A stretch of DNA of 64,000 nt from Bacteroidales bacterium (GCA_015060965.1 SUXN01000005.1:32530-96529), one strand, 5' to 3'. Positions 9,627 to 19,661 are shown, numbered from the stretch's first letter. Made by a program: numbers and translations. The notes: generated by a model not told the origin, from the sequence alone.

Positions 9627-10496
9627 TTATCTGTTATTGGCTTTAATTCTTTTGATACAATACTCCATGGACTCACGCCAATGCGGAATATCGATATCGA
9701 ATGTATTCTTTATCTTTGTCTTGTCGAGTACCGAGTAAGGCGGACGTGTCACCGGTGACGGGAACTCGCTGCTGTGACATGGGTTTATGCGGCAAGAAGT
9801 GTTGCCGGCTGCCGCTGCAATCTCGACAGCGAAGTCATACCATGAGCAGACACCCTCATCCGAGAAATGATATATGCCCTCATTATCCTCGTACACACCG
9901 GCCTCAATGATTGAGAATATCGCAAGCGCAAGGTCACCGGCATATGTAGGAGTACCTACCTGATCAAACACAACGTTAATACTCTCTCTTTCCGCGGTCA
10001 AGCGCATCATCGTCTTGAGAAAGTTGTTCCCGAACTCACTGTACAGCCATGCTGTACGGAATATTAGTGCCTTGCAACCGCTCTGCGCGATAGCCTCCTC
10101 ACCATGCAGTTTCGTACGGCCATAGACGCCAAGCGGATCAAGCGGCATATCCTCCTTACGCGGAGTGTTTCCCTCGCGACCGAACACATAATCGGTAGAA
10201 ACATGGAAGAGCGTACCGCCGACCTCTTTCATGGCACGGGCAAGGTTACCTACAGCTGTTGCATTTATCAGTTCCGCCATAGCCTCATCACTCTCGGCCT
10301 TGTCCACGTTTGTATACGCGGCACAGTTCACTATGGCCTCAATGGCACACTCTTTTACCACACGCATTACGGCATCGCTATCTGTTATATCCAACTCGGC
10401 AACATCAGTAAAGATGTAGTTGTTGGGAGAAACCGCACCAAGACGTCGCATCTCGCAACCCAACTGACCATTGGCCCCTGTAACAAGAATATTCAT
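9627..10496 (-). CDS. rfbD: dTDP-4-dehydrorhamnose reductase
   Basis: A 289-residue NADPH-dependent reductase catalysing the last step to dTDP-L-rhamnose. The start at 10496 is chosen because MNILVTGANGQLGCEMRRLG is the canonical N-terminus; a longer reading frame upstream runs into rfbC. Key parts: nucleotide-binding GANGQLG, NCAAYTNVDKAESDEA, HVSTDYVFGREGNTPRKE, YGRTKLHGEEAI (Tyr/Lys of the catalytic triad), FRTAWLYSEFGNNFLKTMM and a C-terminal RPPYSVLDKTKI substrate-binding motif. The gap to the rfbC stop is only four bases, so the two are surely in one operon. Confidence 0.96.
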   Translation of the reverse strand: MNILVTGANGQLGCEMRRLGAVSPNNYIFTDVAELDITDSDAVMRVVKECAIEAIVNCAAYTNVDKAESDEAMAELINATAVGNLARAMKEVGGTLFHVSTDYVFGREGNTPRKEDMPLDPLGVYGRTKLHGEEAIAQSGCKALIFRTAWLYSEFGNNFLKTMMRLTAERESINVVFDQVGTPTYAGDLALAIFSIIEAGVYEDNEGIYHFSDEGVCSWYDFAVEIAAAAGNTSCRINPCHSSEFPSPVTRPPYSVLDKTKIKNTFDIDIPHWRESMEYCIKRIKANNR

Positions 10497-10500
10497 TATG

Positions 10501-11070
10501 TCAATACAATTTTTCGTTATAGTCAAACAGGAACTCCGCATCGGCAAGAGGCTTGCTGAGCTTGTCTTTCTCCGAAAGGATGACCTTTTCCGAAGGCAGT
10601 CTCCAGTCAACGGCTATCTGCTCATCGTTCCATGCAATTGCGCCCTCACTCTCCTTTTTATAATAGTTGTCGCACTTATACTGGAACACAGCCACCTCGC
10701 TCAACACAGCAAAGCCATGTGCAAAGCCACGCGGGACAAAGAACTGACGATGGTTATCCTCAGTCAGTTCCACAGCCACATATTTTCCGAATGTCGGTGA
10801 CCCCTTGCGGATGTCTACTGCAACGTCCAGCACAGCCCCCTTGATACAACGCACAAGTTTGCTCTGGCAATAGGGTGGTTTCTGGAAGTGCAATCCCCTA
10901 ACCACACCATAAGACGACATCGATTGGTTATCCTGCACGAATGTGGTGCGGCAGACATTCTCCTCGAACTCACGTTGCGAGAACGATTCATAGAAATAAC
11001 CTCTGTCATCCCTGAAAATACGAGGCTCCACAATCACCAGCCCCTCTATCTCTGTTTTTATTATATTCAT
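10501..11070 (-). CDS. rfbC: dTDP-4-dehydrorhamnose 3,5-epimerase
   Basis: A 189-residue cupin-fold epimerase acting between RfbB and RfbD in dTDP-rhamnose synthesis. The start is placed at the ATG at 11070 (MNIIKTEIEGLVIVEPRIF); a TTG four codons earlier is possible but less likely. Recognisable family motifs are RGYFYESFSQREFEE, FVQDNQSMSSYGVVRGLHFQ (with the catalytic-region His in GLHFQ), VLDVAVDIRKGSPTFGKYVAVELT and FFVPRGFAHGFAVLSEVAVFQYKCDNYY. Length matches the family (~185). It lies 16 bases downstream of rfbA. Confidence 0.96.
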   Translation of the reverse strand: MNIIKTEIEGLVIVEPRIFRDDRGYFYESFSQREFEENVCRTTFVQDNQSMSSYGVVRGLHFQKPPYCQSKLVRCIKGAVLDVAVDIRKGSPTFGKYVAVELTEDNHRQFFVPRGFAHGFAVLSEVAVFQYKCDNYYKKESEGAIAWNDEQIAVDWRLPSEKVILSEKDKLSKPLADAEFLFDYNEKLY

Positions 11071-11086
11071 CTCAAATTCCAAGTTT

Positions 11087-11977
11087 TCATTCAGGAGTAT
11101 TCTGCTCCTTAGCTATTTTCAATAGATACTGACCGTACTGGTTCTTTATCATTGGCTGTGCTATCTCAACAAGTCTCTCCGCAGATATCCACCCCATACG
11201 GTAAGCAATTCCTTCAAGACAGGCAATCTTGAGTCCCTGACGTTTCTCTATCACCTCTACAAAGATAGAAGCCTCGGCAAGAGAGTCATGTGTACCGGTA
11301 TCCAACCATGCGAAGCCGCGCTGCAATGTCTGCACCTTCAGTTCCCCGTCATTAAGGAAATGCTGGTTCACAGTAGTAATCTCAAGCTCGCCACGGGCCG
11401 ATGGTTTTATATTCTTTGCTACCTCCACAACCTTGTTCGGGTAGAAATAAAGACCGACAACAGCATAGTTTGACTTGGGATGCTGGGGTTTCTCGACAAT
11501 AGAGAGACAGTTACCCTCCTTATCGAATTCAGCAACACCGTAACGCTCGGGGTCATCCACCCAATAACCGAACACTGTAGCCTTGGCATCCTCCTCGGCC
11601 GCTCTCACTGCCTCTTTCAACATACCGGAGAAACCGGCACCGTGGAATATGTTGTCACCGAGCACAAGGCACACAGAATCATCACCTATAAACTTTTCAC
11701 CAATGATGAATGCCTGTGCAAGACCATCGGGAGAAGGTTGCTCGGCATACTCGAAATGCACACCATAGTCACTTCCGTCACCCAACAGACGCTTGAACGA
11801 AGGCAAGTCATAAGGAGTGGATATTATAAGGATATCCCTGATGCCCGCACGCATCAGCACCGATACAGGATAATAGATCATCGGCTTGTCATATATGGGC
11901 AACAACTGTTTGCTTACACCCTTGGTAATTGGATAAAGGCGTGTGCCTGAACCACCTGCAAGAACAATTCCTTTCAT
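11087..11977 (-). CDS. rfbA: Glucose-1-phosphate thymidylyltransferase
   Basis: A 296-residue nucleotidyltransferase making dTDP-glucose from dTTP and glucose-1-phosphate, the entry step to dTDP-rhamnose. The N-terminus has the signature [20 protein letters not shown]; other family motifs are [85 protein letters not shown] in part, and [16 protein letters not shown]. Length matches the family (~290). First of the rfbACDB set. The stop of the ABC permease gene lies 24 bases upstream, so the rfb genes may be read through from the DUF4836/ABC operon rather than from their own promoter. Confidence 0.97.
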   Translation of the reverse strand: MKGIVLAGGSGTRLYPITKGVSKQLLPIYDKPMIYYPVSVLMRAGIRDILIISTPYDLPSFKRLLGDGSDYGVHFEYAEQPSPDGLAQAFIIGEKFIGDDSVCLVLGDNIFHGAGFSGMLKEAVRAAEEDAKATVFGYWVDDPERYGVAEFDKEGNCLSIVEKPQHPKSNYAVVGLYFYPNKVVEVAKNIKPSARGELEITTVNQHFLNDGELKVQTLQRGFAWLDTGTHDSLAEASIFVEVIEKRQGLKIACLEGIAYRMGWISAERLVEIAQPMIKNQYGQYLLKIAKEQNTPE

Positions 11978-12001
11978 TATCGTATAGTTTTATAAGTTAA
12001 T

Positions 12002-13225
12002 TCATTTGCTTCGGCAAATTCTCCTTACCTGACTTGTCACGGCAACCGAATGCAATGCCGCAAACAGAAATGCCAGGCCAAATGCCACGCCCCACATCCC
12101 AAACAATGATACCGGGACAAAGCCAGGAGAGACATTCACCATAAAATCCGAGAACAACGGATATATCATTGATGCAGCAATCGCCGCAACAATCCACACA
12201 AACACATCGACAGATAGTGCCAGAAGCTGATAGCATCTTGCAATTTCGCCGACACTGTATCCCAAACAAAAAAGATTAGCAATCTTTTCTTTGTTCTTCT
12301 CAATGAGCAACAGCACGCTCACAACCAACAGCAGGAAAGCAAGGAACGAGAAAACGAAACCGATTCCTATGACAACCCACAAAAGAGTGTATACAAACGA
12401 TTGCAGACGCACGTGCGAGGCATCACCCTCGACAAGATACTCCTTTTCGGCGATATAATCAAATATTGACTGCTCGAATTCACTCGCATCAGTAGTAAGG
12501 ACAAGGCGGGCCGGTGCATTGCGTTCATCAGGAGCATACTTCCTGTTCATCTGTTGCAGGAAATCCCAAGGAACAAGAATCGTATTCAGCTTATTCGAAA
12601 AGCCGCACACCTTGGCGTTATAAACAATACTCTTGTCACCCGGCTGGAATATAAGCTTGATGGGGAACACCTCCACCAGTTCATCACTGAGTTGCGGCAA
12701 TCCCTTTGAGGCCGCAAAGCCGTAATTATACAGATTCATATAATTACGCGGTATAATCAAGGGAATGGTGTCACTGTCGGGTGTCGCACTCCACTCTACC
12801 GACGATTCACCCACAGGGGTAAAATCCTTCATGACAAACTCATCGGGTACAGCATCAAGAAATATATCGGTCCTTATCCTTGCTTCACCGATTGCAAACG
12901 CAGCCTTCACCTCGAACATCAGTGTATTGAACTCACCTACTGCAGAAACCGATGCAAGGTCCTCAAGTTCCTCAATCTCTTTCTTTGAGAATGAGGGACG
13001 CAATCCCATAAGATTTCCAATGGTATTTGTTGACTTTACAGGCTTCGTAATTACCACACAGCCTTTTGACATGAGTTCATCTTCGCCACCGGCAAAAGAG
13101 TTGAAATCGGCCAAAGCCTGTGTACCGGCAAGAACAATGACACCTCCTATCAGATTCACGACAATGAACCCGACTATCTGCCATACGCTGACATTCTGCT
13201 TCAAGAGTCTGAACAACAATCTCAT
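12002..13225 (-). CDS. FtsX-like ABC transporter permease
   Basis: A 407-residue membrane protein with the one-plus-three topology of FtsX/MacB/LolC-type permeases: one segment near the N-terminus (QIVGFIVVNLIGGVIVLAG), a ~270-residue extracytoplasmic domain, then three segments near the C-terminus (VVIGIGFVFSFLAFLLLVVS, VFVWIVAAIAASMIYPLF, FGMWGVAFGLAFLFAAL). Permeases of this class couple ATP hydrolysis to mechanical work in the envelope (lipoprotein release, export, hydrolase activation) rather than solute import. It begins 6 bases after the ATPase gene and completes a three-gene operon with the DUF4836 lipoprotein. The large periplasmic domain has no feature I recognise, so the substrate is unknown. 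Confidence 0.75.
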   Translation of the reverse strand: MRLLFRLLKQNVSVWQIVGFIVVNLIGGVIVLAGTQALADFNSFAGGEDELMSKGCVVITKPVKSTNTIGNLMGLRPSFSKKEIEELEDLASVSAVGEFNTLMFEVKAAFAIGEARIRTDIFLDAVPDEFVMKDFTPVGESSVEWSATPDSDTIPLIIPRNYMNLYNYGFAASKGLPQLSDELVEVFPIKLIFQPGDKSIVYNAKVCGFSNKLNTILVPWDFLQQMNRKYAPDERNAPARLVLTTDASEFEQSIFDYIAEKEYLVEGDASHVRLQSFVYTLLWVVIGIGFVFSFLAFLLLVVSVLLLIEKNKEKIANLFCLGYSVGEIARCYQLLALSVDVFVWIVAAIAASMIYPLFSDFMVNVSPGFVPVSLFGMWGVAFGLAFLFAALHSVAVTSQVRRICRSK

Positions 13226-13231
13226 TCCTTG

Positions 13232-13891
13232 CTACAAATTATATACATAATCATACTCATAAGGTAACCTGTACCCTATTGAAGTAACTATGACTCCCAC
13301 ACCATCCTTCTGCTGACGTTCGCGTAACATTTCTGCCATAATGGTTGCATTGTCCCCATCAAGATGGCTTATGGGCTCATCAAGCAATATAAAATCAAAC
13401 GGCTGGCACAATGAGCGTACAAACGCGACTCTCTGTTGCTGACCGAACGACAGTTGTCCGCAAGGAGTGTCAAGTTTCTCTCCGAGTCCCAGACGTGTCA
13501 GCATTGAACGGACATCATCTTCATTGGTATAACCGGTCAGCTGGTTGTTCAACAACACGTTCTCTACCGATGAGAGTTCCGGGAAAAGCCTGAGATCCTG
13601 AAACATCATCGAGAAGGAGGTACGGCGCAAAGGCACTGCGTCATACTCCTGTAACGGCAATACACCACGGTTGCTGTCAACTACTGTTATTTGTCCCGTA
13701 TAATCACTCCGGAGAGCATACAGGAAGGCACAGAAGGAGCTTTTTCCACGGCCGGACCCTGCCTCTACAAGATATGATTTACCTTTCAGGAATTCAACGA
13801 CAGAACCCCAGACTTCTGACGATGCACCGGCATCAGGTACATCGGCAAAAGCCTTGAGGTTTACATCATTGAATTTAATCCGCTCAATCAT
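13232..13891 (-). CDS. ABC transporter ATP-binding protein with a degenerate H-loop
   Basis: A 219-residue ATPase, partner of the adjacent FtsX-like permease. Walker A is GSGRGKSS (45-52), the Q-loop is in MMFQDLRLFPELSSVENVLL, the signature is LSFGQQQR (147-154; canonical is LSGGQ), and Walker B with its catalytic Glu is FILLDEP (167-173), followed by the D-loop SHLD. Where LolD-like ATPases have VTHD, this protein has VTSI (202-205), so the switch His is replaced by Ser204. Loss of that His usually slows hydrolysis greatly, unless another residue compensates. It starts 15 bases after the DUF4836 gene. Confidence 0.85.
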   Translation of the reverse strand: MIERIKFNDVNLKAFADVPDAGASSEVWGSVVEFLKGKSYLVEAGSGRGKSSFCAFLYALRSDYTGQITVVDSNRGVLPLQEYDAVPLRRTSFSMMFQDLRLFPELSSVENVLLNNQLTGYTNEDDVRSMLTRLGLGEKLDTPCGQLSFGQQQRVAFVRSLCQPFDFILLDEPISHLDGDNATIMAEMLRERQQKDGVGVIVTSIGYRLPYEYDYVYNL

Positions 13892-13906
13892 TACATGTCC
13901 ACATTA

Positions 13907-15490
13907 TCAGAAACCGCCCATTACCGCAGATGAGGCAATAGCCATTACCTCATCAACAATCTGCTTGAGGAAATTTGCATCCTTATCAACCATATTGATT
14001 CTGAAGTTGGTTTCTGTCGCATTCTCCATTACGAACTCCACATTCTCAAAAATGCCCAGAACATTCAGAACCACCTTACCGTCTGGTGAAATTCTGGTTA
14101 CCATATCCTTATATAAGGAGACAATGGCTTTGAAATCACCTACAAAACCTGGTTTTTCAAGCGCTGCAAAGCAATCATTGTCAGTTATATTCCTGTCAAG
14201 TGCCTTCAATTCGCCATCCACGACAACCTCGCTATAGATATTCTCGGGAAGTACAAAGATTGCATCATCCTTATACATCAGATAATAGTCATACCCTCCA
14301 GACACAAATTCACCGGAACTACGATCATAGTACCTGTTCAAACCAAGTGCATAAACATCGTTGTCTACCAGACTCGAATCCTCGTCGGCCAACAATGCAA
14401 TAAAAGCATCAAAGGCATCGCGTCCTTTACACTCTACAGCAAACATCATCTGCGGCAACTCCTGAGAACCTAATTTTTCAGGTTGCAGAACTGCAAACAT
14501 AATATCACCGGCAAAAGACTTGAGCATTTCCTCGGTAAAGCCAAGTTCCTGTATCATCGGAAGCAGTTCCTGCATATACTCCGGATACGCTTCGCAAGCC
14601 TTTCCGAAGTCGGTTGCGATATTAAGTGTTCCGACAGCATCATAAGGTACAAATCCAAGGAACCTGCCGTCAGGTTTCATCCAACACGCTTCAATTCTCT
14701 TGATATATTCATCCGAAGCAAAAACCTTGGTAGCGACCTCTGAATATCCGTCCTCGAAGTCCAAATCCATGAGAAAAGAAAGGTCGTAAGAAGCATACAT
14801 CTCCATAAGGGCCTTCTCATCTTTACTCATGTATCTCCTATTCGATGCAGCATCCATAATTGATGTAAAATCAAGGAAAGCCGAAGCGTCGCTGAGAGAA
14901 GCAAAGAAGTCGGTATACTTATCGTTATTCACGGCCTGTCTGCCCTTGTCAAGAGTCATATAATATCCTGCATCGGCACTACCGCTCTCGCTGAATACCA
15001 TAACCAGGACTTCTGAGTCAAAAGCAACATCAAGTTCATTATTTCCGGCATAACCCAAATCAACTTTTGTTATACCGTTCTCTTCTACAAGTTCCACACC
15101 TGTACCGTCAGCAACAGCCTCAAAGACCTCGACAAAACGGTTCTTGTCTGACATTGCCATTGACACAACGACCTCTGCCGGATAGACAGCAACAGACATC
15201 ACCATCGGCTCATCCACATTGATACCCGATTTGGAAGGATCCGTAATGATCTCCCTGAACATATCACGTGACTCCTTTGGCATTGTGTTAACCAAAAAAT
15301 CAAGAGCTGTCCTTACCATAGAAACCTCCATGATTTCCGACTCATTGATCACATTTCCCAAATTTGCCTTTACAAGCACTGAAGCACCATCAGGAATCAC
15401 TTCGTACTGTTTTTTGTTTGAATTCTCACAAGAAACAAAAAACATAGCAAATGCTGAAATCAGCATTAAGATAGCTGTATTTTTTCTCAT
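13907..15490 (-). CDS. DUF4836 family lipoprotein
   Basis: A 527-residue protein with a lipoprotein signal (MRKNTAILMLISAFAMFFVS then Cys), followed by YEVIPDGASVLVKANLGNVI, a start typical of the DUF4836 family of Bacteroidales surface/periplasmic lipoproteins. The sequence alternates short strands and helices and contains repeated phrases such as FFASLSDASAFLDF and FAGDIMFAVLQ, but no catalytic motif. It is the first gene of an operon with an ABC ATPase (15-base gap) and FtsX-like permease (6-base gap), which suggests it is the substrate-side or partner lipoprotein of that transporter. The function of the family is not established to my knowledge. Confidence 0.7.
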   Translation of the reverse strand: MRKNTAILMLISAFAMFFVSCENSNKKQYEVIPDGASVLVKANLGNVINESEIMEVSMVRTALDFLVNTMPKESRDMFREIITDPSKSGINVDEPMVMSVAVYPAEVVVSMAMSDKNRFVEVFEAVADGTGVELVEENGITKVDLGYAGNNELDVAFDSEVLVMVFSESGSADAGYYMTLDKGRQAVNNDKYTDFFASLSDASAFLDFTSIMDAASNRRYMSKDEKALMEMYASYDLSFLMDLDFEDGYSEVATKVFASDEYIKRIEACWMKPDGRFLGFVPYDAVGTLNIATDFGKACEAYPEYMQELLPMIQELGFTEEMLKSFAGDIMFAVLQPEKLGSQELPQMMFAVECKGRDAFDAFIALLADEDSSLVDNDVYALGLNRYYDRSSGEFVSGGYDYYLMYKDDAIFVLPENIYSEVVVDGELKALDRNITDNDCFAALEKPGFVGDFKAIVSLYKDMVTRISPDGKVVLNVLGIFENVEFVMENATETNFRINMVDKDANFLKQIVDEVMAIASSAVMGGF

Positions 15491-15573
15491 TGCAATTATA
15501 ATTAAAATGACTGAAAACCTCCCGTTAAAGCGGGGATAATAAGATTATTACACTCACGGAAAATATAAAGCAA

Positions 15574-15601
15574 GTGCATTCCGGCCACAGCCGGAATGCA
15601 C
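15574..15601 (-). terminator. Terminator of the beta-galactosidase gene
   Basis: A 12-bp stem GTGCATTCCGGC/GCCGGAATGCAC around CACA, just 7 bases past the stop codon on the minus strand; the following bases are T-rich but not a pure run. Confidence 0.75.
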
Positions 15602-15608
15602 GAATCGA

Positions 15609-18600
15609 TTACTCCTTAACAATCTCAAACTCCGCACCTGACGCAAAGTCCTGACCGTTCTGTGAACTTGTGGCAGTAAAACGCACATAACGCGCCTTTA
15701 CAGCCTTCTTGAACAGTACAGTCTGCTTCTCGGCATTGTTCTGGAACTCACCCTCGGCAACCTGTGTCCAGTTCTCGCCGTCAACACTAACCTCGAGCTT
15801 GTACCCCTTGATGTTACCGTTATTTCCGCTCTGGCGAGGCATATACTTGAAGCCCTTGATTGAAACCTCATCGTTTGCATCGAACTCAACCCAGTGAGGA
15901 TAGTTGGCTACAGTAACAGAGTACATTGAGTGCCAAATTGTAGATGGGTCACCGTCGAGCATCCTGTCAGGACCGTTACCCGGCTCCGAACTTGAAGAAG
16001 CCTTTACGAGTACAGGTACTGATGTTATCTTGTCGTATGTGTATGTAGCCTTGAGATCAGGTGTAGCCTTCTCCCAAACAGTGACGCTACCGCCGGCGTT
16101 GAGGTCGACAGGCTCGGTATACTTGATAGCCTTACCCTTATTGTTCACCTTATAATATATCTCGGCACCCGGCTTGTTGCAGTTCATCTTCACAATACCG
16201 CGGAGGTCGCGCGAAACAAGTACCGGAGTTGCACCCGAAGCCTTTACATCAGCCTTTGCCACATAGTCGTCACCGGCCTTTACAGGACGCATGATGAAGC
16301 CCATGATGTTCTCACCGCCCTTTACAAGCTGATGGTCGAGAGCATAACCCTGACCGCAGCTTGCACCGCCGAGACCTGTCACCTTGGTGTCGATATTGAG
16401 CCATGTACCTGAAGATGCAGGCAACTGGTGCGGGTGACCCGCCTCGGTCATCTCAACAGCATTCCAAGGAAGCGCACTTGTACACATACCCTCTGTTGCA
16501 ACAAACATCACACCGTTGCCGGCCTCATTTGTGAGCGCTGCCCAACGTACATCCTCGCGGTTAGCCATATCCTGTGGCTTGGGGAACGGTACGAACTGGT
16601 CAGCAACAGTGCTCTTGAACTGCTGCACGAATGCGCCGTCGCAACGGTCGTTGTAGTTGTTCCATGGACCACGGCCATAATATGCATAGTTGTTGAGTTC
16701 AGAAGGCAACTGAATCTCGAAACCGAGACGTGCGACAATCTGGCTTGCCTCAGAGCCCACAATCACACTGTTGAGTTCTACTGAGCCGTCGGGATATACA
16801 GTCCAGATTCTGTTGGAGATGAAGTGGAACGCATTAGGCGCCATCTCCTGCTCCGACTCTACAATCTGGAAGCTGCTGTTAGGCAATCGGTTGCATCTTG
16901 CCTGATGCTTTGCCTGTGTACGTACGATATACTGGAGAACGACAGAACCGTCCTTATTCTTCTTGCTTGTGAATGAAAGGACACTGTCCTGCAAGTTGTG
17001 CAGACCGATAGCGAACCAGCGGTTGAAGAACCAAGTATCGTTGTCAACCGGTGCACGGAAAGCACTCAGTTTCATAGACTTGCCACCCTCAAGGATTGTT
17101 GTTCCGTCATAATCGACGCTGTAGAACAAGCCCTTGTTGTTGTCAAAGACTATTCTGAATGAATTGTCTGCACCTGTGAGGATTGTCTGTGCAGCAGCCT
17201 TGTCATTCTCAACGGTTACCTTTGTACCGTTATTTGCTACATCGGCAATGAATGCACTCTTTACAGCCTCCTTCAAAGGCAGCTGCTCCTCCATCTGCAC
17301 ATAACCCTTCTTTGCCCAAGGCACATCCTTCTTCTGCAGGAACTGCACCTTTACAAAGTACTCCTTGTTTGCCGCAAACCTTGAACCGTCGAACTTCAGC
17401 TTGATATTCTTAGTGCTGCGTGGAGCAATCTTCATGCCCGGCATGAAATAAGAGTCAATCTGCTTGCCATCCTCCCAAAGAGAAATCTTGATGTCAAGGT
17501 CGCACAGGCAGTTGAAGTAACGCTTGTTGAAGATTTCAATCTCACCGTTGTCGAGCATCTTGACACCGACATTCTGATAAACCTTCTTTACCTCATAATA
17601 TTCCGGCTTTGGAGTGTGGTCAGGGAACATCACGCCGTTCATACAGAATGTGAAATCTGTAGGACGGTCACCGAAGTCACCACCGTATGCAAAATACCTG
17701 CTCTTGCCAATTGAATCATAGTGCAGGAATGCCTGGTCGGTCCAGTCCCAAATGGCACCACCGATGTAGAAGTTGGTGCTCTCGATAGCCTCCCAGTAGT
17801 CGGCAAGACCACCGCCTGCGTTACCCATAGAGTGGGCATACTCCGAGATATGGAAAGGATACTTCACATACGGGTTCTTACCCTGTACATCATTGCGTGT
17901 ATCTGCAATTGAAGGATATTGGTTAGAACCCATATCAACGATGCTGTTGTTACGCTCATACTGAACCGGACGTGAAGCATCGAATGCCTTGAGCACATCA
18001 TAAGCCTTAACGAAGTTCTCGCCCGGACCGGCCTCGTTACCGAGTGACCAGATGCAGACTGAAGGACTGTTGATTGTTGCATGAGCCATCTCCATCACGC
18101 GGGCAATATGGGCATCAAGGAACTCGGGAACATGAGAAAGAGACTCCTTGTCGTAATAATACTCGTGGCTCTCGATATTGGCCTCGTCCTCAAGATATAT
18201 TCCGTACTTGTCGCAGAGATAGTACCAGTAAGGAGCATCGGGATAATGCGAGTTACGCACGTGGTTGATGTTGCCCTGAAGCATGAGGAAAACCTCCTTC
18301 TCCATCTGCTCGCGTGTAACATAATGGCCTGTGTGGATATTGTTCTCGTGACGGTTCACACCCTTCATCTTGATGGGCTTGCCGTTCAGGTAGTAGTAAC
18401 GACCGGCCAGACCGAACTCGTCGTCCTTGGCCTCAGTCTCGCGGATTTCAATCTCGCGGAATCCCATATATGTCGATGCAGTCTCAAGCACCCTGCCCTT
18501 CTTGTCAAGCAAAGAGACAACCAATGTATAACGGTTAGGCACCTCGGCGCTCCACTTTGCAGGGTCAGCCACAGGCATATCAAGTTTGACAGTCTCTGTA

Positions 18601-19661
18601 TCACCTGCAAGCAACTGCTCAAGAGGCATTGTCATTGCAGCACCATCAACAATCTCGTTCTCGTCGCTGTAAAGAGCATTCTTGTAAAGCTGAGCCTTTA
18701 CCTGATACTTCTTCACCTTCTTTGTAGAGAGGTTACGCACGTCAACCTCAATGTTCGCGACAGCATCCTTGTACTGCGCGTCAAGGTCAGTGCGCACACG
18801 GATGTCGCGGAGCTCGACAGGATTGGTCGATGTCAACGACACTGTGCGGAAGATACCGGGGAGGCGGAACATATCCTGCGCCTCAAGGAATGAACCGTCG
18901 CTGTTGCGGTAAACCTCAACAGCAACAACGTTCTCGCCCTCAACGAGGTACTTTGTAATATTGAACGCTGCAAGGTTACGCGAGTTCTTCGAGAAGCCCA
19001 CATACTTGCCGTTTATCCATAGGTAGAAGAAAGAGTCTACACCGTCGAAGTTGATATATACCTGACGGCCGTCCCAGTTCTCGGGCACAACAAATGTGCG
19101 GCGATAGGAACCTACCTCGTTGCGGTTCTTGTATGTAGCCCACTCCTTTGCAGGCTCACGCATCACACCACCCTTCCAGTCGCCTACCGCAACCCGGTGG
19201 TGGAAAATAACCTTCTGGTTGGTGTATACAGGAGTACCGTACTTCTGTGAACCGTCATCCTGCAAGCCGTACACGTTCCAGTTCATAGGAACCTGCACCT
19301 TGTCCCACTTTGACACATCAAAGCCGGGCTTGAAGAAATCTACAGGACGCTCCCACGGGTTACCCACCCAGTTGAAGCTCCATGTACCGTCGAGAGACAT
19401 ATAATACTCACTGTTCTCGGGCAACACCTTACGTGCCGACTCCTCGCTGCCGAATGTAAAGAACCAAGCCTTGGGCTGTTCCTTGTTCAGAGCCAACTCT
19501 TCGGGAGACTCCCACTCTGCGATACCGGGCTTTTGCCCTTTCTCATAACTGTAGCCACGGGGTGCCTCTACATCACCGTAGGCAAACCCTTTAAGATTCT
19601 GCGCATAGCCCATTGATAACGAAAAGGCTGCCAGAACTGCCAATACAAAATGTTTTTTCAT
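15609..19661 (-). CDS. Glycoside hydrolase family 2 beta-galactosidase with C-terminal discoidin (F5/8 C) domain
   Basis: A 1350-residue exported enzyme. The ATG at 19661 begins a signal peptide (MKKHFVLAVLAAFSLSMGYA, then Q); a longer upstream reading frame is rejected. Domains: N-terminal sugar-binding (~85-280), Ig-like (~285-405), TIM barrel (~410-700), beta-galactosidase small-chain domain (~830-1130), a short linker, then an F5/8 type C carbohydrate-binding domain (~1215-1345; FDANDEVSIKGFKYMPRQSG). Catalytic residues are E543 (acid/base in WSLGNEAGPG) and E607 (nucleophile in HISEYAHSMGNA). It most likely acts in the periplasm or on the outer surface on host or plant galactosides. There are no SusC/SusD genes beside it, so it is a single-gene locus. 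Confidence 0.93.
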   Translation of the reverse strand: MKKHFVLAVLAAFSLSMGYAQNLKGFAYGDVEAPRGYSYEKGQKPGIAEWESPEELALNKEQPKAWFFTFGSEESARKVLPENSEYYMSLDGTWSFNWVGNPWERPVDFFKPGFDVSKWDKVQVPMNWNVYGLQDDGSQKYGTPVYTNQKVIFHHRVAVGDWKGGVMREPAKEWATYKNRNEVGSYRRTFVVPENWDGRQVYINFDGVDSFFYLWINGKYVGFSKNSRNLAAFNITKYLVEGENVVAVEVYRNSDGSFLEAQDMFRLPGIFRTVSLTSTNPVELRDIRVRTDLDAQYKDAVANIEVDVRNLSTKKVKKYQVKAQLYKNALYSDENEIVDGAAMTMPLEQLLAGDTETVKLDMPVADPAKWSAEVPNRYTLVVSLLDKKGRVLETASTYMGFREIEIRETEAKDDEFGLAGRYYYLNGKPIKMKGVNRHENNIHTGHYVTREQMEKEVFLMLQGNINHVRNSHYPDAPYWYYLCDKYGIYLEDEANIESHEYYYDKESLSHVPEFLDAHIARVMEMAHATINSPSVCIWSLGNEAGPGENFVKAYDVLKAFDASRPVQYERNNSIVDMGSNQYPSIADTRNDVQGKNPYVKYPFHISEYAHSMGNAGGGLADYWEAIESTNFYIGGAIWDWTDQAFLHYDSIGKSRYFAYGGDFGDRPTDFTFCMNGVMFPDHTPKPEYYEVKKVYQNVGVKMLDNGEIEIFNKRYFNCLCDLDIKISLWEDGKQIDSYFMPGMKIAPRSTKNIKLKFDGSRFAANKEYFVKVQFLQKKDVPWAKKGYVQMEEQLPLKEAVKSAFIADVANNGTKVTVENDKAAAQTILTGADNSFRIVFDNNKGLFYSVDYDGTTILEGGKSMKLSAFRAPVDNDTWFFNRWFAIGLHNLQDSVLSFTSKKNKDGSVVLQYIVRTQAKHQARCNRLPNSSFQIVESEQEMAPNAFHFISNRIWTVYPDGSVELNSVIVGSEASQIVARLGFEIQLPSELNNYAYYGRGPWNNYNDRCDGAFVQQFKSTVADQFVPFPKPQDMANREDVRWAALTNEAGNGVMFVATEGMCTSALPWNAVEMTEAGHPHQLPASSGTWLNIDTKVTGLGGASCGQGYALDHQLVKGGENIMGFIMRPVKAGDDYVAKADVKASGATPVLVSRDLRGIVKMNCNKPGAEIYYKVNNKGKAIKYTEPVDLNAGGSVTVWEKATPDLKATYTYDKITSVPVLVKASSSSEPGNGPDRMLDGDPSTIWHSMYSVTVANYPHWVEFDANDEVSIKGFKYMPRQSGNNGNIKGYKLEVSVDGENWTQVAEGEFQNNAEKQTVLFKKAVKARYVRFTATSSQNGQDFASGAEFEIVKE

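Noticed and set aside
18081..18893. 270-codon plus-strand frame opposite the beta-galactosidase
   Set aside because: Inside the TIM-barrel and Ig-like regions of a clear GH2 enzyme; composition is that of a shadow.
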